From the NCBI GenBank assembly GCA_030524545.1, contig JAUNGM010000010.1:1-64000 (forward strand): a stretch of 64,000 bases of DNA, given 5' to 3'. Below are positions 8,971 through 18,423 of this stretch, one piece after another; positions within the stretch are counted from its first letter, which is position 1; the number at the start of each line of letters is the position of its first letter. Below the pieces are notes generated by a model. It did not search any database. It saw only the letters and a program-made list of their open reading frames with translations, and was not told where the DNA came from. This DNA is from Eubacteriales bacterium (GTDB taxonomy: Bacteria > Bacillota > Clostridia > Lachnospirales > Lachnospiraceae). A program made the position numbers and the translations under genes.

Positions 8971-10509
8971 ATGAAAGTAAAAAAAATCAGTGCATTATTA
9001 TTAGCAGCAGCAATCATGGTTCCCGGAGCAGTTCCTCAGAGCGTAATGGCCGCAGAGACAGATGCAGCAGCTCCGAAATACATTTTCCTGTTTATTGGAG
9101 ACGGAATGAGCTATCCGCAGATCCAAACGACCAATTATTTTAAGAGCGCCATGGAGGACGACGGAGATGAGATCCTCACAAGCCAGAACAACCTGAATAT
9201 GATGAATTTCCCTGTAGCAGGTTCCGCCCAGACCTATGACAGCACATCCTTCTGTCCTGATTCTGCCTCCACGGCAACTTCGATCTCCACAGGGCATAAG
9301 ACCTACAGCGGTACTATCAATATGGATGAAAAGATGGAGACCACATATGAGACGATCGCTGAAAAGCTGAAAAAGCAGCTTGGCTATAAGATCGGCATTC
9401 TTTCCTCCGTAAACTTAAACCATGCAACACCTGCAGCTTTTTATGCTCATCAGGCATCCAGAAACAGCTATTATGAAATTGGCGAGGAAATGATCGCCAG
9501 CAATTTTGATTATTTTGCAGGCGGCGGCCTGAAGAAGGTTACAGGTGCAGAAGGGGATCAGACAGATCTCTATGAACTGGCAGAAGAGGCCGGATATAAG
9601 GTAATCAAAACAAAAGCGGAAGCAGAGGCTCTTACTGCAGAGGACGGCAAGGCCATTGTAATTGATGAGACACTTGCAGATGATGATGCCATGAGCTATG
9701 CAATGGACCTGGAAGAGGGCGAGTGGGGCCTGGCTGACTATGTGGAAAAAGGAATCGAAGTTCTGGACAATGACACAGGCTTCTTCATGATGGTAGAAGG
9801 AGGTAAGATTGACTGGGCATGTCATGCCAACGACGCAGGCGCAACCATTACAGATACCGTAGCTCTGGATGATGCGGTAGGTAAAGCAGTAGAATTCTAC
9901 AACGAGCACCCGGATGAAACTTTGATCCTTGTCACAGGCGACCATGAAACCGGCGGTCTGACGATCGGCTTTGCAGGAACAGATTATGATACCTTCCTTA
10001 CCAATCTGAGCAACCAGAAGATTTCCTATGCGAAATTTGATTCAGACTATGTAGCTGCATATAAAGAAAACAAGACCGATTTTGATACCGTAATGGCTGA
10101 TGTTACGGAACTGTTCGGACTTCAGGCACCTGCGGAAGATGCAGCAGAGACATCCAATCAGGCTGACAGCAAGGACGTTCATCCGGAATCCGAAGACACA
10201 GGCTCTCTTGTGATGACAGATTATGAATATAACAAATTAAAGGCTGCTTATGAGGAAACCATGTCCCGTACAGGAGAAGAGGAAGAGTTCGGTCAGGAAG
10301 AATATCTGCTGTATGGAAGCTATGAGCCGCTGACTGTGACGATTACCCATATTCTGAACAACAAATCCGGTATCAATTTTGCATCTTATGCACACACAGG
10401 ACTTCCTGTAGAGGTATTTGCAATGGGTGCAGGCCAGAATGTTTTCGGCGGATACTATGATAATACGGACATCTATCACAAACTGGCAGCACTTACAGGA
10501 GTAGAATAA
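8971..10509 (+). CDS. Secreted alkaline phosphatase
   Basis: The start is placed at the internal ATG (MKVKKISALL), which follows AGAGGAG, rather than the in-frame ATG 30 bases upstream. Residues 1-28 form a Sec signal peptide. The mature enzyme has the metal site FIGDGMSYPQ (Asp44), the nucleophile motif PDSASTATS (Ser98), GGKIDWACHANDAG and TGDHETGGL, all hallmarks of PhoA-family alkaline phosphatases, which release phosphate from monoesters outside the cell using zinc and magnesium. An acidic insertion around residues 385-415 is family-typical in position. The YibE/F gene begins 3 bases after its stop, implying cotranscription. Confidence 0.93.
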   Translation: MKVKKISALLLAAAIMVPGAVPQSVMAAETDAAAPKYIFLFIGDGMSYPQIQTTNYFKSAMEDDGDEILTSQNNLNMMNFPVAGSAQTYDSTSFCPDSASTATSISTGHKTYSGTINMDEKMETTYETIAEKLKKQLGYKIGILSSVNLNHATPAAFYAHQASRNSYYEIGEEMIASNFDYFAGGGLKKVTGAEGDQTDLYELAEEAGYKVIKTKAEAEALTAEDGKAIVIDETLADDDAMSYAMDLEEGEWGLADYVEKGIEVLDNDTGFFMMVEGGKIDWACHANDAGATITDTVALDDAVGKAVEFYNEHPDETLILVTGDHETGGLTIGFAGTDYDTFLTNLSNQKISYAKFDSDYVAAYKENKTDFDTVMADVTELFGLQAPAEDAAETSNQADSKDVHPESEDTGSLVMTDYEYNKLKAAYEETMSRTGEEEEFGQEEYLLYGSYEPLTVTITHILNNKSGINFASYAHTGLPVEVFAMGAGQNVFGGYYDNTDIYHKLAALTGVE

Positions 10510-10512
10510 ACA

Positions 10513-11676
10513 ATGAAACATATGCTGAAAAAGAACTCGGTTTCTTTATTGGCAATCCTGTTGATCCTCATCCTCATGGCTCTTCCTACGGGCTATGAGG
10601 ATGCCGCCATTTATAAGGGAACAGACAGAGTGAAAGCAAAAGTCCTCTCCACAGATGAGAGTACGGTAAAGAGTTCCGGCCTGATCCGGTCAGGAGAACA
10701 GTATTGTGAGCTGGAGATACTGGAAGGGAAATTCAAAGGACAGAAAACAAGGGGTGTAAACATGCTGAGCGGCTCCCTGGAGTCCGATAAGATCTTTAAA
10801 GAGGGGGACGTAGCGCAGGTTGTGATCAGCTATAAGGAGGATGAAATCCTCTCTGTGATGATGTCCGATCACTACAGGCTGGATAAAGAACTGATTCTTG
10901 CCGGAATGTTTGTGGTGCTGCTGGTTCTTTTTGCCGGGAGAACAGGGCTTCGGGCTGTGTACTCCTTTGTGATCACGGTGCTGACAATCTGGAAGATTCT
11001 TGTTCCTGCCTGCCTGAAGGGAATCAATCCTATCTGGTGCGGGATTTTAATAACTGCGTTTTTAACAGTTCTCATTATCTTTCTGGTGTATGGTTTTGAC
11101 AGAAAGACCATTGCGGCAAGCAGCGGTGCGCTTCTGGGCGTGGCGGTAACGTGTATCATCGGGTGCATTTTTACAGATGCATTTAAGATCCACGGTGCGG
11201 TGATGGCTTATTCAGAAAGCCTGTTATATGCGGGCTATCAGGATCTGAACCTGACGAAGATTTTTATGAGCGGTATTTTTATCGGGGCTTCCGGTGCTAT
11301 GATGGATCTGTCTGTGGACATTACCTCCGCAGTAAACGAGGTGATCCGGAAGAAGCCGGGGATTGGCTGGAAGGAAGCTGCACGTTCCGGGATGAACGTG
11401 GGGAGGGCAGCCATGGGCACCATGACCACAACCCTGCTTCTTGCCTATTCCGGCGGGTATATTGCTCTTTTGATGACGTTTATGGCACAGGGAACGCCGA
11501 TCGACAATATTCTCAATTACAAATATGTATCTGCGGAAATTCTGGATACGGTAGTGGGAAGCTTCGGGCTTGTGACAGTGGCGCCCTTTACCGCACTGAC
11601 CAGCGGAATTCTTCTCACAAGACCGGGAAAAGGGAAAAAACTGTCGGCAGAGGTACCGGACAGATACGGACAGTAA
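10513..11676 (+). CDS. YibE/F-like membrane protein
   Basis: 387 residues. One N-terminal membrane segment is followed by an extracytoplasmic beta-rich domain of about 90 residues (residues 30-115) and then seven or so hydrophobic helices, the arrangement of fused YibE-YibF proteins. Conserved features include the segment TDAFKIHGAVMAYSESLLYA and GASGAMMDLSVDITSAV. The family is annotated as a multipass membrane protein of unknown role, sometimes proposed as a transporter. Position directly behind an alkaline phosphatase could mean a link to phosphate or nucleotide-derived products, but that is inference. Confidence 0.85.
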   Translation: MKHMLKKNSVSLLAILLILILMALPTGYEDAAIYKGTDRVKAKVLSTDESTVKSSGLIRSGEQYCELEILEGKFKGQKTRGVNMLSGSLESDKIFKEGDVAQVVISYKEDEILSVMMSDHYRLDKELILAGMFVVLLVLFAGRTGLRAVYSFVITVLTIWKILVPACLKGINPIWCGILITAFLTVLIIFLVYGFDRKTIAASSGALLGVAVTCIIGCIFTDAFKIHGAVMAYSESLLYAGYQDLNLTKIFMSGIFIGASGAMMDLSVDITSAVNEVIRKKPGIGWKEAARSGMNVGRAAMGTMTTTLLLAYSGGYIALLMTFMAQGTPIDNILNYKYVSAEILDTVVGSFGLVTVAPFTALTSGILLTRPGKGKKLSAEVPDRYGQ

Positions 11677-11720
11677 ACGAAACAGGAGGCGGAATTATTC
11701 ATCCGTCTCCTGTTTCGTTT
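11675..11720 (+). terminator. Long perfect hairpin terminator after yibE/F
   Basis: AAACGAAACAGGAGGCGGA pairs with TCCGTCTCCTGTTTCGTTT (one G-U pair); the arms start within the stop codon. It also sits near the end of the convergent phosphoribosyltransferase-like gene. Confidence 0.8.
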
Positions 11721-11764
11721 GATATAAAAGGTTATAAAAGGAAAGTAATAGCAAAACAATGTTT

Positions 11765-12406
11765 TTATATCTTGGAATAGCCGAAGCCGTTGACAATGGC
11801 ATTCAGCTTCTGTTTATTTTTACAAAGAGGGCAGTCGTGAACGCGGTAGGTGCCATAGTCCGGAATGTCCTTCTGCTGGAAGATGGAATGGACAGGAAGC
11901 TGCGCCACACTGCTGACAGCACTGAAAATGGCTGCGATTCCCCGAATCCTGCCGCCGTAGTACAGAACACTCTCAACTGCACGGGAAAGGGTTTCGCCTG
12001 TAGTTACGGAGCCGTTGAGAATCAGGATATTCTTGCCGTTTATCATCATCTGGACGTTGTCCCGGAAGATCATCTGTCCTACGTTATTGTATTCCGGTGA
12101 AGTAACATATATGGTCTGATGTGCGTTCATGGAAAGAACGCCGGCCTTGGTCAGTTCATCTGCCAGATAAGCGCCTACAACCTCCAGACCGTCCATGCAG
12201 ATAATGGTATCAACGGGAACACTGGCTTCGTAATTGCGTGCAAGCTCCTGGGCAATCCTGCGGGCTTCCGAACAGCGGGATTTCATGGTGGTGATATCCA
12301 GATAGTGCGTGATATGTGACTGGGGTGTTGCATAATGTCCGGGATAGACCTTGAGCTGGATACGCTCGTCATTGCGCGCATAAATTTTGAACATCTTCGA
12401 TTCCAT
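11765..12406 (-). CDS. Phosphoribosyltransferase-family protein (orotate PRT-like)
   Basis: 213 residues, start supported by AAGGAGG 7 bases upstream. VDTIICMDGLEVVGAYLADE and NGKNILILNGSVTTGETL match the fold of type I phosphoribosyltransferases; the second segment corresponds to the PRPP-binding loop, but the usual acidic pair (DD or ED before the TTG loop) is replaced by LNGSVTTGET, so catalytic activity is uncertain. A C-terminal CPLCKNKQK could be half of a metal site. Similar proteins in Clostridia are annotated as orotate phosphoribosyltransferase-like. Monocistronic; substrate not predictable. Confidence 0.75.
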   Translation of the reverse strand: MESKMFKIYARNDERIQLKVYPGHYATPQSHITHYLDITTMKSRCSEARRIAQELARNYEASVPVDTIICMDGLEVVGAYLADELTKAGVLSMNAHQTIYVTSPEYNNVGQMIFRDNVQMMINGKNILILNGSVTTGETLSRAVESVLYYGGRIRGIAAIFSAVSSVAQLPVHSIFQQKDIPDYGTYRVHDCPLCKNKQKLNAIVNGFGYSKI

Positions 12407-12703
12407 ATGACAACCTCCTTTTCCTTGTTTTTTATGATAGACCTATTATAGCATCTGATGGATGATTTTGAAAAGAAAAATATGAAAAATTAACAAAATA
12501 TTTTTTGTTTTCAGATAAAAATTGGGCAGAATCATGTGGGGGAGTCGGGAAAAGGTAAAATTTTAGTATAGTCGTTTTCGCGTTTTCGTGATAGAATGAG
12601 GAAGATGCGAAAACATGGATATCCGCAGGGATACGGTATGTCAGAATCCTGATGCAGATGGAATCCGGGAATGCCGGATTTGGCGGGAAGAAGGAGGGGC
12701 GAG

Positions 12704-13615
12704 ATGACACTGGCACAGTTGAAATACGCAATTATCGTAGCACAGTCCCATTCCATGAATGAGGCTGCGAGGACACTTTTTATTTCTCAGCCCAGCCTTT
12801 CGGCTGCATTGAAGGATTTGGAAGAGGAAATCGGAGTGGAGCTTTTCCGCAGGACGAACAGAGGAATTTCCGTTACTCCGGAGGGAGAAGAATTTCTTGG
12901 CTATGCCCGTCAGGTGGTAGAACAGTATCAGCTTATAGAGACAAAATATGTATCCAAGGAGCAGGCGAAGAAAAAATTCAGTGTATCTACCCAGCATTAC
13001 ACATTTGCGGTAAACGCATTTGTGGAATTGGTCAAGCAGTTCGGCATGGATGAGTATGAGTTTGCCATTCATGAAACTAAGACCTATACCGTCATAGAAG
13101 ATGTAAAGAATTTTAAAAGTGAGATCGGAATTCTTTATATTAATGACTTTAACAGCAAAGTACTGATGAAGCTGTTCCACGAGTTCCAGCTGGAGTTCCA
13201 TGAGATTTTGAAGTGCAGTATTTATGTATACATGTGGAAAGGGCATCCTCTGGCAGACAGAGATGAGATAGCGCTGGAAGAGCTGCTGGAGTATCCATGC
13301 CTGTCCTTTGATCAGGGCGTATATAATTCCTTTTATTTTGCGGAAGAGGTGCTGAGCACTTATGAATATAAGCGTCTGATCAAGGCAGATGACAGGGCAA
13401 CAGTGCTGAACATGATGGTAGGGCTGAACGGATATACTCTCTGTTCCGGTATTATCTGCGAGGAACTGAACGGTACGGATTACTGTGCCGTGAAGCTGAG
13501 ATCGGACGAGGTGATGTCCATCGGGTATCTGGTGAGGAAGGGCGTTACTATCAGCACTCTTGGGCAGAAGTATCTGGAGGAGATCGCCAGATACAAAGAT
13601 AAGGCGTTAAGGTAG
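12704..13615 (+). CDS. LysR-family transcriptional regulator next to metNIQ
   Basis: Start placed at the ATG 4 bases after AAGGAGGGGC, giving 303 residues. The N-terminal winged helix-turn-helix (MNEAARTLFISQPSLSAALK, about residues 18-37) and DLEEEIGVELFRR are standard for LysR. The C-terminal domain (about 90-300) is the co-inducer-binding fold. It lies directly upstream of, and on the same strand as, the methionine importer, so control of methionine or sulfur-compound uptake is likely (compare MtaR/CmbR-type regulators), though not proven by sequence. Confidence 0.88.
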   Translation: MTLAQLKYAIIVAQSHSMNEAARTLFISQPSLSAALKDLEEEIGVELFRRTNRGISVTPEGEEFLGYARQVVEQYQLIETKYVSKEQAKKKFSVSTQHYTFAVNAFVELVKQFGMDEYEFAIHETKTYTVIEDVKNFKSEIGILYINDFNSKVLMKLFHEFQLEFHEILKCSIYVYMWKGHPLADRDEIALEELLEYPCLSFDQGVYNSFYFAEEVLSTYEYKRLIKADDRATVLNMMVGLNGYTLCSGIICEELNGTDYCAVKLRSDEVMSIGYLVRKGVTISTLGQKYLEEIARYKDKALR

Positions 13616-13673
13616 AATAGGGACACTATATTGCTATAGGGAAAAACTATAACTGGCAGTAATTTTTATGGAT

Positions 13674-13702
13674 TTTACTTTTGCTGAAATTGGTGTTATA
13701 GT
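13674..13702 (+). promoter_or_regulatory. Candidate sigma-A promoter of metNIQ
   Basis: TTTACT and TATAGT are separated by 17 bases about 40 bases before metN. No S-box (SAM) riboswitch or T-box leader fits in the short 125-base gap. Confidence 0.4.
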
Positions 13703-13740
13703 ATCCATATCGATCGAAGAGAAAATTTAGAGGTGAAGAC

Positions 13741-14775
13741 ATGTCGGGAATTGTAGTTGAGAATGTGTGCAAGACCTTCCTTTCCAAAGACGGAACGGTG
13801 GACGCATTAAAGAATGTGAATTTAACCATAGAATCCGGCGACATTTACGGAATCATCGGAATGTCTGGTGCAGGTAAGAGTACGCTGGTGCGGTGTATGA
13901 ACTTCCTGGAAGTGCCTACGGAAGGAAGGGTTTTGATTGACGGTCAATCCCTGGGGGATTTCTCCAAGCTGGGATTACGGAAACAGCGGGAAGATATCGG
14001 AATGATCTTCCAGCACTTTAACCTGCTGATGCAGAAATCTGTTTTGGAAAATGTATGTTTTCCATTATACATACAGGGGAAGAAAAAGCCGGAAGCCAGG
14101 ACGCGGGCTGCCGAACTTCTGGAAATCGTCGGACTTTCCGATAAGCAGAATGCTTATCCGGCACAGCTTTCCGGCGGACAGAAGCAGAGGGTTGCCATTG
14201 CAAGGGCACTGGCCTCCGACCCGAAGATTCTTCTCTGTGATGAGGCGACAAGCGCTCTGGATCCTCAGACAACCTCATCCATATTGGAACTTTTGAAGGA
14301 TATTAACAAACGCTTTGGAATTACTATTGTGATCATTACCCATCAGATGTCCGTGGTACGCGAAATCTGCAATCATGTGGCGATCATGAAGGAAGGGGAG
14401 GTTGTGGAGACCGGACTGGTTTCGGAAATCTTCAGCAATCCCAAATCCGCAGTTGCCAGGGAACTGATCCGCAAGGACAGTGGATCCGATACAGAAGGAG
14501 CGAAAGGCTCTTCCCGGAAGCTGATCAGAAGCGGTGAGATCATAAGAATCGTTTTTTCCGCAAATTCCGCTTTTGAGCCGGTCATTGCCAATCTGGTTCT
14601 TACATTCGGTGAGCCTGTCAACATTCTGAAAGCTGATACGAAGAATGTGGGAGGTGTAGCGAAAGGAGAGATGATCCTGCAATTTGCCAAAGACAGTAAA
14701 AATGTGGAGGCAATGAAGGCATTTCTCAGAGAAAGAGGACTTACGATAGGGGAGGCGATGGACTATGTGGACTGA
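13741..14775 (+). CDS. metN: Methionine ABC transporter ATP-binding protein
   Basis: 344 residues. Walker A GMSGAGKST, signature LSGGQKQRVAIARAL and Walker B ILLCDEATSALD are intact. The C-terminal about 95 residues form the NIL regulatory domain, which in MetN binds methionine and inhibits transport when the cell is replete. Start follows GAGGTG. It overlaps metI by 11 bases and is followed by metQ, the usual MetNIQ set that imports D- and L-methionine and related compounds. Confidence 0.95.
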   Translation: MSGIVVENVCKTFLSKDGTVDALKNVNLTIESGDIYGIIGMSGAGKSTLVRCMNFLEVPTEGRVLIDGQSLGDFSKLGLRKQREDIGMIFQHFNLLMQKSVLENVCFPLYIQGKKKPEARTRAAELLEIVGLSDKQNAYPAQLSGGQKQRVAIARALASDPKILLCDEATSALDPQTTSSILELLKDINKRFGITIVIITHQMSVVREICNHVAIMKEGEVVETGLVSEIFSNPKSAVARELIRKDSGSDTEGAKGSSRKLIRSGEIIRIVFSANSAFEPVIANLVLTFGEPVNILKADTKNVGGVAKGEMILQFAKDSKNVEAMKAFLRERGLTIGEAMDYVD

Positions 14776-15424
14776 AGAAGTGATTAATATGATCATTAAA
14801 GGAATCGGAGAGACCTTATATATGACGGTGGTTTCTACGGTGATCGGTTATGTTTTCGGAATTCCGATGGGCGTATTGATGGCCATATCTGATAAAGATG
14901 GGCTGAGACCTAATGGGGTATTGTATAAAGTACTGGATGTGATTGCAAATATTACAAGGAGTATCCCGTTTTTGATCCTGTTGATCCTGATTCAGCCGTT
15001 TACAAGGCTGGTGGTAGGAAAGAGCTACGGTTCCACGGCAACGATCGTTCCTCTGGTGGTAGCAGCAATTCCGTTTATTGCCAGAATGGTGGAGTCTTCT
15101 CTTAAAGAAGTGGATTATGGTGTTATTGAGGCAGCAAGATCCATGGGGGCCAGTGATTTTACAATTGTGATGAAGGTGCTTCTTGTAGAGGCCAGGACTT
15201 CACTGATCACAGGTGCGACCATTGCAATCGGTACGATCCTCGGATATTCCGCTATGTCGGGAACAGTCGGAGGAGGAGGTCTTGGAGACATTGCAGTCCG
15301 CTACGGTTATTACAGATATCAGGCGGATATCATGATCGTTACGGTAGTGCTTCTGGTTCTGCTTGTGCAGATTTTCCAGTCCGTGGGCATGCTCATTGCC
15401 AATCGCTTAGATAAACGTAGATAA
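14765..15424 (+). CDS. metI: Methionine ABC transporter permease
   Basis: 219 residues with five predicted membrane helices and the EAA-type loop around EAARSMGASDFTIVMKVLL, which contacts MetN. Length and order match MetI. Translational coupling with metN is likely because the start codon lies inside metN's last codons. Confidence 0.95.
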   Translation: MWTEEVINMIIKGIGETLYMTVVSTVIGYVFGIPMGVLMAISDKDGLRPNGVLYKVLDVIANITRSIPFLILLILIQPFTRLVVGKSYGSTATIVPLVVAAIPFIARMVESSLKEVDYGVIEAARSMGASDFTIVMKVLLVEARTSLITGATIAIGTILGYSAMSGTVGGGGLGDIAVRYGYYRYQADIMIVTVVLLVLLVQIFQSVGMLIANRLDKRR

Positions 15425-15513
15425 GAAACACCAAAAGTAATGAAAACAAAGTAAATTAAAAGAAATATCTTTTAAGAAATAAAAATTAAAAAAAAGAAAA
15501 TGGAGGATTTATT

Positions 15514-16443
15514 ATGAAAAAATTAGTAGCAGCAGCATTAACAGGCGCATTGGTAGTAAGCTCTTTCAGCTTCAATGTTTTTGCAGATGACGACAAAACT
15601 ATCACAGTAGCAGCATCCGCAACCCCTCATGCAGAAATCCTGGAGCAGGCAAAGCCTCTTCTGGAAGAGCAGGGCTATGAACTGGAAGTAACCGTATTTA
15701 ATGACTATGTACAGCCGAATGAAGTTGTAGAGAGCGGTGACTTTGATGCAAACTATTTCCAGCACATTCCATATCTGGAAAGCTTCAATGAAGAAAAAGG
15801 AACACACCTTGTAAACGCAGGCGGCATTCATTATGAACCGTTCGGAATTTATCCGGGAACCAAGGATAATCTGGATGACATTGCTGAGGGTGATTCCATT
15901 GCAGTACCGAACGATACCACTAACGAAGCAAGAGCACTTCTGCTTCTGCAGGATAACGGAATCATTACCCTGAAAGAAGGGGCAGGCCTGACAGCAACTG
16001 TAAACGACATTGCAGAAAATCCATTTAATGTAGAAATTGTTGAACTGGAAGCTGCACAGGTTGCCCGTGTTGCAGGCGAAACAGCATTTGTAGTCCTCAA
16101 TGGAAACTATGCACTGGAAGCAGGCTATTCCGTAGCCAAAGATTCTCTTGCTTATGAAACATCTGATTCCGAAGCTGCAAAAACCTATGTAAACGTGATT
16201 GCAGTGAAGGAAGGCAATGAAGAAGATCCTGCAATCCAGGCTCTGGTTGAAGTATTGAAATCTGACGATATCAAGAACTACATCAACGAAACCTATGACG
16301 GCGCTGTAATTCCGTTCGAAGAAAGCGCAGATGCTGAAGCAGCAGAAACTGAGGAAGCAGCGGAAGAGACAGAAGAAACCGAAGAAGCTGCTGAAGAGGA
16401 CGCTGCAGCAGAAGAAGCTGAAACAGAGGAAGAAGCAGAATAA
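15514..16443 (+). CDS. metQ: MetQ/NlpA-family methionine-binding protein with acidic tail and no lipobox
   Basis: 309 residues. TVAASATPHAEILEQAKPLL, YVQPNEVVESGDFDANYFQH and the ligand-site region NDTTNEARALLLLQ are those of NlpA/MetQ binding proteins that deliver methionine to MetNI. Two oddities are visible. The signal peptide ends SFNVFADDDK with no cysteine, so this is not a lipoprotein as MetQ normally is. The last about 38 residues are almost only Glu, Ala, Asp and Thr, an extension beyond the normal fold. How the protein stays near the permease is unclear; charge-based wall retention is one possibility. Start preceded by TGGAGG. Confidence 0.93.
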   Translation: MKKLVAAALTGALVVSSFSFNVFADDDKTITVAASATPHAEILEQAKPLLEEQGYELEVTVFNDYVQPNEVVESGDFDANYFQHIPYLESFNEEKGTHLVNAGGIHYEPFGIYPGTKDNLDDIAEGDSIAVPNDTTNEARALLLLQDNGIITLKEGAGLTATVNDIAENPFNVEIVELEAAQVARVAGETAFVVLNGNYALEAGYSVAKDSLAYETSDSEAAKTYVNVIAVKEGNEEDPAIQALVEVLKSDDIKNYINETYDGAVIPFEESADAEAAETEEAAEETEETEEAAEEDAAAEEAETEEEAE

Positions 16444-16460
16444 AGAATGAAGTTAAATGA

Positions 16461-16525
16461 ACCCCGCAGGGGAATCTTTTCAATAGACCTTTGATAGATT
16501 CCCTTCTGCGGGGATTGTTTTTTAT
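16461..16525 (+). terminator. Terminator of metNIQ
   Basis: CCCCGCAGGGGAATC and GATTCCCTTCTGCGGGG form a long GC-rich stem followed by ATTGTTTTTTATT. Confidence 0.85.
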
Positions 16526-16550
16526 TATATGTATTTAATATATATTTAAC

Positions 16551-16568
16551 GCGGAGCAAATGCTCCGC
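16551..16568 (-). terminator. Short hairpin after the M56 protease gene
   Basis: GCGGAGCA and TGCTCCGC pair perfectly around two bases, 52 bases after the stop codon of the minus-strand gene. The downstream T tract is weak, so the terminator call is tentative. Confidence 0.4.
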
Positions 16569-16619
16569 AGGTATTAGGGGGTGCCTAAATGGGTTACTGG
16601 TTATCTGTCTCCGGTCAGG

Positions 16620-18419
16620 CTACCAGGGAAGATAGCTGCCGCTGTCTGAATCATAATAGTACCAGCCTCTGCCCTGCCCAATAGGGGCGCCGTCACCCGC
16701 TGCCTGTTGGAAGGGGATATAGGAATTGGTTCCTGCATCCCAGGAATACAGATCGAAAGGATCGTTCACGCCGGAAGAACTGCCTGTGCCGTCGGAAGCT
16801 TCATCGCCATTCTGGCTGTTCTGTTCCTGATCATCATCATAATCGTTGTATTCATTGTTCTGATAGCCGTTTGAGGTGTCATTATCCGGAAGACCATTTT
16901 CTGCCAGGCTGTCCTGCTGTTCACTGAAAGCAGGGGTGTATGTATCTGTTTCAGATGCATCAAAGGACCAGGCATCCGTTCCATTGCTGTCAATATCTGC
17001 CTGGGAATTGCCGGCTTTTGCAGCAGCGTCCGCTTCCTCGATACTGTTTGTGAGATAGTCTGCATGGATGTAGCCGGAAATTCCGTCTGTTTTTACCGGA
17101 AGCCATCCGTCCCGGGAATTACCGGTTACCGTAACGGTGCTTCCAGGGGGAATTGTTTTGATGACAGAACCGTCCAATGCGGGCAGACTGCGGATATTTA
17201 CATCAGAAAGCGTATACATTTCATATTCATTCGCTGTTGCGGTCATCTTTACAGTTTCAGATGAATTCTGCGTTTCCGATTTTTCAGAAGTCTCAGCCTG
17301 TTGAGGAACTCCTGTGGTCTGTCCTTCTGAACCGCCGTCCAATGATTGAACGATACTTTCCGTACTTTGGCTGTCTGCGGAGGAGTCCGGCTCCTTAACA
17401 GAGGCCGAAAGTACAAAAGAAGCATTCGTTATGATCAGCAGGCCGGTCAGCAGTATTGCGGGAAGCACACTGCCTTTCAGATTCTTCAGATGAATCATAT
17501 AAAGGATCCTGTCCTTAAATACCATAGTGCTGTCATTGAGACTGGCCGTAATGTATGGAATATGGTTTTGAATGGCCACGGTTCTCAGAAGCAGCCTGCG
17601 GTAAAGCTTGTGGTCATTAGCGGTGCAGTGCCGGATAACATTGGTATCACACAGGTTTTCAATATCGTTTTCTGCTTCTTTGAGCATAATGAGCAAAAAC
17701 GGATTAAACCAGTATACTGTAGCACAGATCCTCAAAAGCATTTTATACCACAAATCTTTGTGCTGGTGATGGGACAGTTCATGGTGAAAAATCAGTTTCA
17801 GCTCTTCGGCGGTGTACCCTACTGCGGGAAGATAAAGCTCTGTTTTGATCAGTCCTGTCAGAAGGGGTGTGGAAATCCCGGCATTCTGCATCAGTTTGGG
17901 CGGATGCCTGACATTCTTTAAGCGGCATACGGAGGAGTATGCTCTTATAGTGACAGGATTATAAACAGGAATGCTCATACGCCTCAGATTCTTCATGGAA
18001 ATATAGTAAGCAAGTGCTTCGCAGAGCATCTTTATGACTGCACCTGTGATCCACAGAGTCAGAAAAACTACTGCGGCAAGATGCAGTGATACAGGAAAGC
18101 GATTCCTGCCAGGGGTGCTGCTTCTATTGCTGTCTGCCAAAGTCCTGTTCACCGGCTGGCTTTGGGAAGCTTCCTGGTCGGTTCCGGCTGCCGCCTGCAG
18201 ACGGTTCTCCTGCGCATCCTCGACTTGGAAATGAAATGTTGAATATTGTTCCGGTATTCGGACAGGAATAAGGAGGCTCAAAGAGAGCATGAGCCAGGCA
18301 AGATACTTCCATTTGGCAGTAAATTTTCCCTTGAGAAAAACGGACATCACTTTGACAAGTAAAATGATAACAGCACAAATGATGTTCAGTTTAAGGATAT
18401 GAAGCAAAAATCCTTCCAC
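16620..18419 (-). CDS. BlaR1-like M56 membrane metalloprotease with SH3 domain and unique C-terminal tail
   Basis: Start placed at a GTG (VEGFLLHIL) 4 bases after the stop of the BlaI-type gene, with AAGGAGG 9 bases upstream; this gives 599 residues. Layout: membrane helices near 6-28, 35-52 and 112-130; zinc protease motif HELSH (213-217) with downstream glutamate in EAENDIENLCD; fourth helix about 316-338; low-complexity extracellular linker; bacterial SH3 domain (about 402-460); Ser/Asp/Asn-rich linker; final 48-residue tail beginning NDPFDLYSWDAG. BlaR1/MecR1 proteins sense a cell-wall signal outside and cleave or destabilise a BlaI repressor inside. Here the usual penicillin-binding sensor is replaced by SH3 plus tail, so the ligand is different and unknown. 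Confidence 0.88.
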   Translation of the reverse strand: MEGFLLHILKLNIICAVIILLVKVMSVFLKGKFTAKWKYLAWLMLSLSLLIPVRIPEQYSTFHFQVEDAQENRLQAAAGTDQEASQSQPVNRTLADSNRSSTPGRNRFPVSLHLAAVVFLTLWITGAVIKMLCEALAYYISMKNLRRMSIPVYNPVTIRAYSSVCRLKNVRHPPKLMQNAGISTPLLTGLIKTELYLPAVGYTAEELKLIFHHELSHHQHKDLWYKMLLRICATVYWFNPFLLIMLKEAENDIENLCDTNVIRHCTANDHKLYRRLLLRTVAIQNHIPYITASLNDSTMVFKDRILYMIHLKNLKGSVLPAILLTGLLIITNASFVLSASVKEPDSSADSQSTESIVQSLDGGSEGQTTGVPQQAETSEKSETQNSSETVKMTATANEYEMYTLSDVNIRSLPALDGSVIKTIPPGSTVTVTGNSRDGWLPVKTDGISGYIHADYLTNSIEEADAAAKAGNSQADIDSNGTDAWSFDASETDTYTPAFSEQQDSLAENGLPDNDTSNGYQNNEYNDYDDDQEQNSQNGDEASDGTGSSSGVNDPFDLYSWDAGTNSYIPFQQAAGDGAPIGQGRGWYYYDSDSGSYLPW

Positions 18420-18423
18420 GGGG

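Noticed and set aside
13616-13740. SAM riboswitch or T-box leader for metNIQ
   Set aside because: The gap is too short, and no K-turn, antiterminator bulge or terminator is visible.
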